Notes under the pieces: generated by a model
The model's input: only the letters and a program-made list of their open reading frames with translations
Database searches by the model: none
What the model was told of the DNA's origin: nothing
Program-made: the position numbers and the translations under genes
Part shown: one piece after another, positions 60,117 to 64,000 of the stretch
Numbering within the stretch: position 1 is the first letter of the stretch
How the letters are laid out: each line of letters opens with the position of its first letter
Source of the DNA: Arthrobacter sp. zg-Y1110
GTDB taxonomy: Bacteria > Actinomycetota > Actinomycetes > Actinomycetales > Micrococcaceae
DNA length: 64,000 bases
Reading direction: 5' to 3'
Assembly: GCF_025244865.1 (NCBI RefSeq)
Contig: NZ_CP104272.1
Coordinates: 2,232,001-2,296,000 of the forward strand

Positions 60117-60587
60117 CTAGCTGTCCGTCAGGCGCTTCAGCACCGTGGGGGGAACATAGCCGGCGACGTCGCCGCCCAGGGCGGCCACTTCCTTGATCAG
60201 GGACGAGGAAAGGTGGGTGTAGCTGCTTTCCGCGGCCAGGAAGACGGTTTCGACGCCGGTGAGCTGCCTGTTCATTACTGCCATGGGCAGTTCGTACTGG
60301 TAGTCCTGGACGGACCGCAGCCCCTTCACGATCGCGGAGGCTCCGTGTTCCCGGCAGAAGTCGGCCAGGAGCCCGTCCCCCATGGGGACCACGGAAACCC
60401 CGCCCAGAGCCTCAAAGGTTTCCGCTGCCAGTTCCAGGCGTTCCTCGGCACTGAAACGGTACTTCTTCGCATAGTTGGTGGACACCGCCACGATGACTTC
60501 GTCGAAGAGGGTTGCCGCACGGGCAATCACCTCCACGTGGCCGTTGTGGATGGGATCAAAGGAACCAGGGCATACAGCGCGTCGCAT
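60117..60587 (-). CDS. coaD: Phosphopantetheine adenylyltransferase
   Basis: CoaD makes dephospho-CoA from 4'-phosphopantetheine and ATP, the penultimate step of CoA synthesis. The 156-residue protein begins RRAVCPGSFDPIHNGHVEVI, with the nucleotidyltransferase motif HNGH (14-17). KGLRSVQDYQYELPMA and the closing SSSLIKEVA (the ISSxxVRE equivalent) are typical. The ATG at 60587 lies 40 bases from the divergent aminotransferase start. In related genomes it sits between rsmD and DUF177; here the aminotransferase pair has been inserted between rsmD and coaD. Confidence 0.96.
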   Translation of the reverse strand: MRRAVCPGSFDPIHNGHVEVIARAATLFDEVIVAVSTNYAKKYRFSAEERLELAAETFEALGGVSVVPMGDGLLADFCREHGASAIVKGLRSVQDYQYELPMAVMNRQLTGVETVFLAAESSYTHLSSSLIKEVAALGGDVAGYVPPTVLKRLTDS

Positions 60588-60627
60588 AGGTCGAATCTAC
60601 CGGGTGCGGGCGGGTAATACTGGAGGC

Positions 60628-61881
60628 ATGAGTATCAGCACAGCCGCGTCCCTGCTCCGTGCCCGGCCCGGCACCGGCACGGCCGCCGCCCAGCCCTGGC
60701 AGCGGACCGCCGCGGGAGCCAACCTGCTCGCGGCGGACGGCAACCTCGGGGTGACCATTTTCGAGGAAATCACCGCCCTTGCCGGACAGCACGGAGCCAT
60801 CAACCTCGGCCAGGGTTTTCCCGATGAGGACGGGCCGGCCGTAATGCTCGACGCCGCACGGAAGGCCATTGCCTCCGGCGCCAACCAGTACGCCCCGGGA
60901 CAGGGCCTGCCGGTCCTGCGCAACGCCGTCGCGGCCCACCTGGAGCGGTTCTACGGGCTGCACGTGGACCCGGACAGCGAGGTCATCGTCAGCACCGGCG
61001 CCACGGAAGCCATTGCGTCGACCCTCCTGGCCCTGACGGGTCCCGGAGACGAGGTGCTGACCTTCGAACCCTTCTACGATTCCTACGGCGCGGTCATTGG
61101 GCTCAGCGGTGCCACGCACACCACCGTCGCCCTCGACGCACCGCATTTCCTCCCCGCCGACGGCGCCCTCGAAGCGGCGTTCACCGACCGCACGCGGGTG
61201 GTGCTGGTCAATAACCCGCACAACCCCACGGGCGCAGTCCTTCCCCGCAAGGTCCTGCAGCAGATCGTGGACCTGGCAGCGAAGCACGACGCCGTGATCG
61301 TCACCGACGAGGTGTACGAACACCTGACCTTCGGGCCGGTGCACATTCCCGTAGCCACGCTGCCCGGTGCCGCGGAACGGACCCTGACCATTTCCTCGGC
61401 GGGCAAAACGTTTTCCGTAACCGGCTGGAAAATCGGCTGGCTCACGGGTCCGGCACCGCTGGTGGCTGCGGTCCGCACCGTCAAGACCTTCCTGAGCTAC
61501 ACCTCCGGCACCCCCTTCCAGTCCGCGGTCGCCGTCGGCCTGGGACTGGAGGATTCCTACTTCACCGGAGCCGCCGCGGCACTGCAGGCGAAGCGGGACC
61601 TGCTCGGATCCGGGCTGCGGGCGGCCGGAATGGAAGTCCTGCCCTCCTCCGGAACATACTTCGTTACCGCCGACACGTCGCCCCTGGGCATTACCGACGC
61701 CACGGAACTGGCTCGGCGGCTGCCGGAACTGATCGGCGTGGCGGCCATTCCGGTGGCCGTGTTCTGCCATGCGGAAGGAGCGCAGCGCACCCGGTCCCTG
61801 CTCCGGTTCGCGTTCTGCAAGAAAACGGACGTCCTGGACTCCGCCTCCGAGCGCCTCGCCCGGCTGGGCGGGCTGCTGTGA
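60628..61881 (+). CDS. PLP-dependent class I/II aminotransferase
   Basis: The 417-residue fold-type I aminotransferase has the PLP lysine Lys260 in SSAGKTFSVTGWKIGW. Other marks are NLGQGFPDEDGP at the N-terminus, NNPHNPTGAV, DEVYEHLTF and the C-terminal arginine in RSLLRFAFCK. The closest well-known groups are methionine/KMBA aminotransferases (YbdL-like) and DapC-type N-succinyldiaminopimelate aminotransferases; I cannot choose between them. TGGAGGC precedes ATG 60628. The last four bases overlap the spermidine-synthase-like gene. Confidence 0.9.
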   Translation: MSISTAASLLRARPGTGTAAAQPWQRTAAGANLLAADGNLGVTIFEEITALAGQHGAINLGQGFPDEDGPAVMLDAARKAIASGANQYAPGQGLPVLRNAVAAHLERFYGLHVDPDSEVIVSTGATEAIASTLLALTGPGDEVLTFEPFYDSYGAVIGLSGATHTTVALDAPHFLPADGALEAAFTDRTRVVLVNNPHNPTGAVLPRKVLQQIVDLAAKHDAVIVTDEVYEHLTFGPVHIPVATLPGAAERTLTISSAGKTFSVTGWKIGWLTGPAPLVAAVRTVKTFLSYTSGTPFQSAVAVGLGLEDSYFTGAAAALQAKRDLLGSGLRAAGMEVLPSSGTYFVTADTSPLGITDATELARRLPELIGVAAIPVAVFCHAEGAQRTRSLLRFAFCKKTDVLDSASERLARLGGLL

Positions 61882-62684
61882 ACGCGTCCCGGCTGCTGCG
61901 GGGCATCGGCGCCCACGCCACCATCACCGAAGACGGCTTCACCCCCGGGGCCTACATCCTGAGCATCGGCGGCGCGGAGCAGTCCCACGTGGACCTGGCC
62001 CGCCCGCAGGAGATTTCCTACGAGTACCTGCGCCGGATAGGCAACGTCCTGGACCTGGCCGCAGCGGACGGGGAGCCGGTGCGTGCGCTGCATCTGGGCG
62101 CCGGAGCGCTGACCCTCGCCCGCTACCTCCAGGCCACCCGCCCCGGGTCGGAGCAGGCGGCGGTGGAACTGGAACGCGAACTGCTGGACTTCGTGCTGGC
62201 GCAGCTTCCCCTGCCGGAGGGCACCCGGCTGGAGACCGTCATCGGGGACGCGCGGGAATCACTGGACCGCTTTGCCGGCCAGCATTTCGATGCCATTGTC
62301 CTGGACATCTTCGCCGGCCCCGATGCGCCCGCGCACCTGGCGACGTCGGACTTCTACGCCGAGCTGATTGCCTTGCTCTCCCCCGCCGGGGTGCTGCTGG
62401 TCAATGTCGGGGACGATCCGCCGCTGGCCTTCGCCCGCCGGCAGGTCCGCGAGGTCCAGGCCTCGCTGGGCACGGCCGGTGAGGCTGCGGACGGCGAGGT
62501 TGCAGACGGCGACGTGGCGGCGCTGGCACAGCGGGACATGTTCACGGGACGCTACCCCGGCAACATCGTGCTCGCGGCAACCCGGTTCCGCTGGCCCGCC
62601 GAGTGGACGCAGCAGCTCCTGGCTGCCGGTCCGCACCCGGCAGCAGTGCTGACCGGCGAGGACCTGGACCGCTTCGCAGGCTAG
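61878..62684 (+). CDS. Spermidine synthase-like methyltransferase-fold protein
   Basis: The 268-residue Rossmann-fold protein resembles the SpeE C-terminal domain: RALHLGAGALTLARYLQATRPG (about residue 70), AVELERELLDFVLAQLPLP, VIGDARESLD, and DAIVLDIFAGPDAPAHLATSDFY, which holds the acidic residue that binds the aminopropyl donor in true synthases. A short N-terminal beta domain (GAYILSIGGAEQSHVDL) is present. Actinobacterial members seldom have proven polyamine activity. GTG 61878 overlaps the aminotransferase stop (GTGA). Its stop shares CTAG with the convergent rsmD. Confidence 0.85.
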   Translation: MNASRLLRGIGAHATITEDGFTPGAYILSIGGAEQSHVDLARPQEISYEYLRRIGNVLDLAAADGEPVRALHLGAGALTLARYLQATRPGSEQAAVELERELLDFVLAQLPLPEGTRLETVIGDARESLDRFAGQHFDAIVLDIFAGPDAPAHLATSDFYAELIALLSPAGVLLVNVGDDPPLAFARRQVREVQASLGTAGEAADGEVADGDVAALAQRDMFTGRYPGNIVLAATRFRWPAEWTQQLLAAGPHPAAVLTGEDLDRFAG

Positions 62685-63289
62685 GCCTGCGCGGCCTCGG
62701 CGTCGTCGGACTCTGCGTCATCGTCGGCAGGTTCGGCGAACCACAGGGTGGTTTCACCGTATTTACGCTCGCTGAAGCGCTCCAGGCCTTCCGGCCAGAC
62801 CGGTTCGGGGGAACGCGTGGAGCGCTCGAGCACCACTACCGCACCGACTGCGAGGTGCCCGGCCAGCGGGGTGAGGACCGTAGCCAGCTCCGCTTCGGTG
62901 AACGCGTAGGGCGGATCAATAAACACCACGTCCCAGCGCACGTCCGCCGGAACCCGCAGCAGGAAAGTTTCAGCCTTGGCCCGGTGCACGTTTACGCAGG
63001 TCCGGCCCAGGATCTTGTTGACCAGTTCCGCGTTCTGCCGGCAGGTCGCCGCGGGCTTGTCGGCCAGTTCCACCAGGTCGACGGCGGCCGCCCCGCGGCT
63101 GGCGCTCTCCACACCCAGGGCACCGGACCCGGCGAACAGATCCAGCACGCGGGCTTCCTGCAGGATGCCGTAGGACTCGAGGCGGGAAAAGAGGGCTTCC
63201 TTCACCCGGTCCGTGGTGGGACGCGTTCCGTCACCGGGAACGCTGAACAAGGAGGATCCGCCGGCAGCCCCGGCAATAATGCGGCTCAT
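62681..63289 (-). CDS. rsmD: 16S rRNA (guanine966-N2)-methyltransferase RsmD
   Basis: RsmD methylates G966 of 16S rRNA with S-adenosylmethionine. The 202-residue protein starts SRIIAGAAGG and has TRPTTDRVKEALFSRLES, the SAM motif VLDLFAGSGALGVESASRGA, and the catalytic DPPY in FIDPPYAFTE. The C-terminal tail is acidic (DDDAESDDAEAAQA), a lineage addition. It begins 48 bases downstream of recG, the conserved order recG-rsmD-coaD. Confidence 0.95.
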   Translation of the reverse strand: MSRIIAGAAGGSSLFSVPGDGTRPTTDRVKEALFSRLESYGILQEARVLDLFAGSGALGVESASRGAAAVDLVELADKPAATCRQNAELVNKILGRTCVNVHRAKAETFLLRVPADVRWDVVFIDPPYAFTEAELATVLTPLAGHLAVGAVVVLERSTRSPEPVWPEGLERFSERKYGETTLWFAEPADDDAESDDAEAAQA

Positions 63290-63337
63290 GCCTTCACTTT
63301 ATCCGTTGCCGGAAGCCGTCAGGACTGGAGGCGGGCG

Positions 63338-64000
63338 TCAGCCGCGTTCCAGGAACGCCTCGGCTTCGGGGTTCAGGTAGGCCTCGATGGCTTCGTCCAG
63401 GGCCGGGTAGTCGCGCAGGTCCGGATCCTCGGCCACCAGGGCCACGGCGTCGGCACGTGCCTTTTCAATGAGCTTTTCGTCCTGGACGGCGCGCAGCAGT
63501 TTCAGGGTGGAGCGGCCGCCGGACTGGCTGGCGCCGAGGATGTCGCCTTCGCGGCGCAGTTCGAGGTCCTTGCGGGACAGTTCGAAACCGTCGGTGGTGG
63601 CCGCCACGGCCTCCAGCCGCTCACGGCTCGGATGTCCGGGCTCCAGCTGCGTCACGAGCAGGCACGTGCCGGGCAGCCCGCCGCGGCCCACCCGGCCACG
63701 CAGCTGGTGCAGCTGGGAGATGCCGAAGCGGTCAGCGTCCATGATCACCATCAGCGAGGCATTAGGCACATCCACCCCCACTTCGATGACGGTGGTGGAG
63801 ACGAGCACGTCAATGTCGCCGCGGTTGAAGGCGGCCATGGTCTCGTGCTTGTCGTTCGGGTCCAGCCGGCCGTGCAGCGGCGCAATGACCTTCCCTGCGA
63901 GCGCCGGCACGGTGGTGAGATACTCGACCAGCTCCGTGACGGAGGTCAGCTCCTGCCGCTGGGCACGCTCCCGGCCGGCGGCTGCTTCCCTCTCGTCGAA
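63338..64000 (-). CDS. recG: ATP-dependent DNA helicase RecG (5' part beyond window)
   Basis: RecG reverses stalled forks and migrates Holliday junctions. Only the last 221 codons are present; the frame is open through base 64000. Visible are the helicase motifs V-VI of superfamily 2: VLVSTTVIEVGVDVPNASLMV, DADRFGISQLHQLRGRVGRG and the RecG-specific C-terminal GFELSRKDLELRREGDILGASQSG (TRG wedge region). The stop at 63338 leaves a protein ending EAEAFLERG. Confidence 0.95.
   Translation of the reverse strand, partial: FDEREAAAGRERAQRQELTSVTELVEYLTTVPALAGKVIAPLHGRLDPNDKHETMAAFNRGDIDVLVSTTVIEVGVDVPNASLMVIMDADRFGISQLHQLRGRVGRGGLPGTCLLVTQLEPGHPSRERLEAVAATTDGFELSRKDLELRREGDILGASQSGGRSTLKLLRAVQDEKLIEKARADAVALVAEDPDLRDYPALDEAIEAYLNPEAEAFLERG

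Overview
The window is high-GC DNA (very roughly two-thirds G+C by eye) with many GTG and TTG starts. Its gene order is that of an actinomycete of the Micrococcaceae (Arthrobacter/Micrococcus relatives). Three things support this: the DUF3052-ahpE // aceE ... fasR-fabD-fabH-acpP-fabF-DUF3145 block, the long recG-rsmD-coaD-DUF177-rpmF-rnc-mutM ... smc-ftsY-amt-glnK-ffh-rpsP-khpA-rimM-trmD-rplS-lepB-rnhB-DUF2469-yraN-yifB-dprA chain, and an oleA/oleBC-fusion/oleD olefin cluster. No phage, insertion sequence or CRISPR array was seen. The only RNA gene found is one tRNA-Val.

Region by region. 1-5.6 kb: a Nif3-family gene cut by the left edge, msrA, cysK-cysE (cysteine synthesis), gnd and a lipoprotein of the class A beta-lactamase fold. 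5.6-10.7 kb: tRNA-Val, then a tightly overlapped DUF3052-ahpE-sirtuin operon divergent from aceE (pyruvate dehydrogenase E1). 10.9-14.2 kb: a sugar-type ABC importer (two permeases and a lipoprotein binding protein) without its own ATPase. 14.3-20 kb: fasR and the type II fatty acid synthase operon fabD-fabH-acpP-fabF, then DUF3145. 20.1-24.8 kb (minus strand): yraN-yifB-dprA-ogt-like-xerC. The ogt-like protein has lost its active-site cysteine. 24.9-28 kb: accessory genes (SDR reductase, LAxTG sortase substrate, 2H phosphoesterase, GNAT). 28-33.3 kb (minus): the rpsP-khpA-rimM-trmD-rplS-lepB-lepB-rnhB translation/secretion run. 33.4-36.7 kb: accessory enzymes, including a Nudix protein with an eroded Nudix box. 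36.7-47.1 kb: ffh, glnK-amt, ftsY, an MFS exporter, an amidotransferase and smc. 47.2-57.4 kb: accessory insertion between smc and mutM carrying oleA-oleBC-oleD, serine hydrolases, an SOS-box-controlled DUF222/HNH gene and a regulator/serine hydrolase/membrane protein operon. 57.3-64 kb: mutM-rnc-rpmF-DUF177, coaD, an aminotransferase with a spermidine-synthase-like partner, rsmD and the 3' part of recG, which runs off the right edge.

How the genes connect. Pyruvate dehydrogenase supplies acetyl-CoA, the FasR-linked fab operon turns it into acyl chains, and OleABCD condenses two acyl chains head to head into long-chain olefins. A related GTAG-N-CTTC-N(0-1)-NACAA motif lies upstream of fasR, fabD and oleA. 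It suggests, as inference only, that olefin synthesis and fatty acid synthesis share a regulator. Other regulatory signals read directly from the sequence are a perfect LexA box over the HNH gene start, GlnR-type 5-mers at 11-base phasing upstream of amt-glnK, near-identical operator repeats at a VOC gene, and a palindromic operator pair at an ArsR-like gene.
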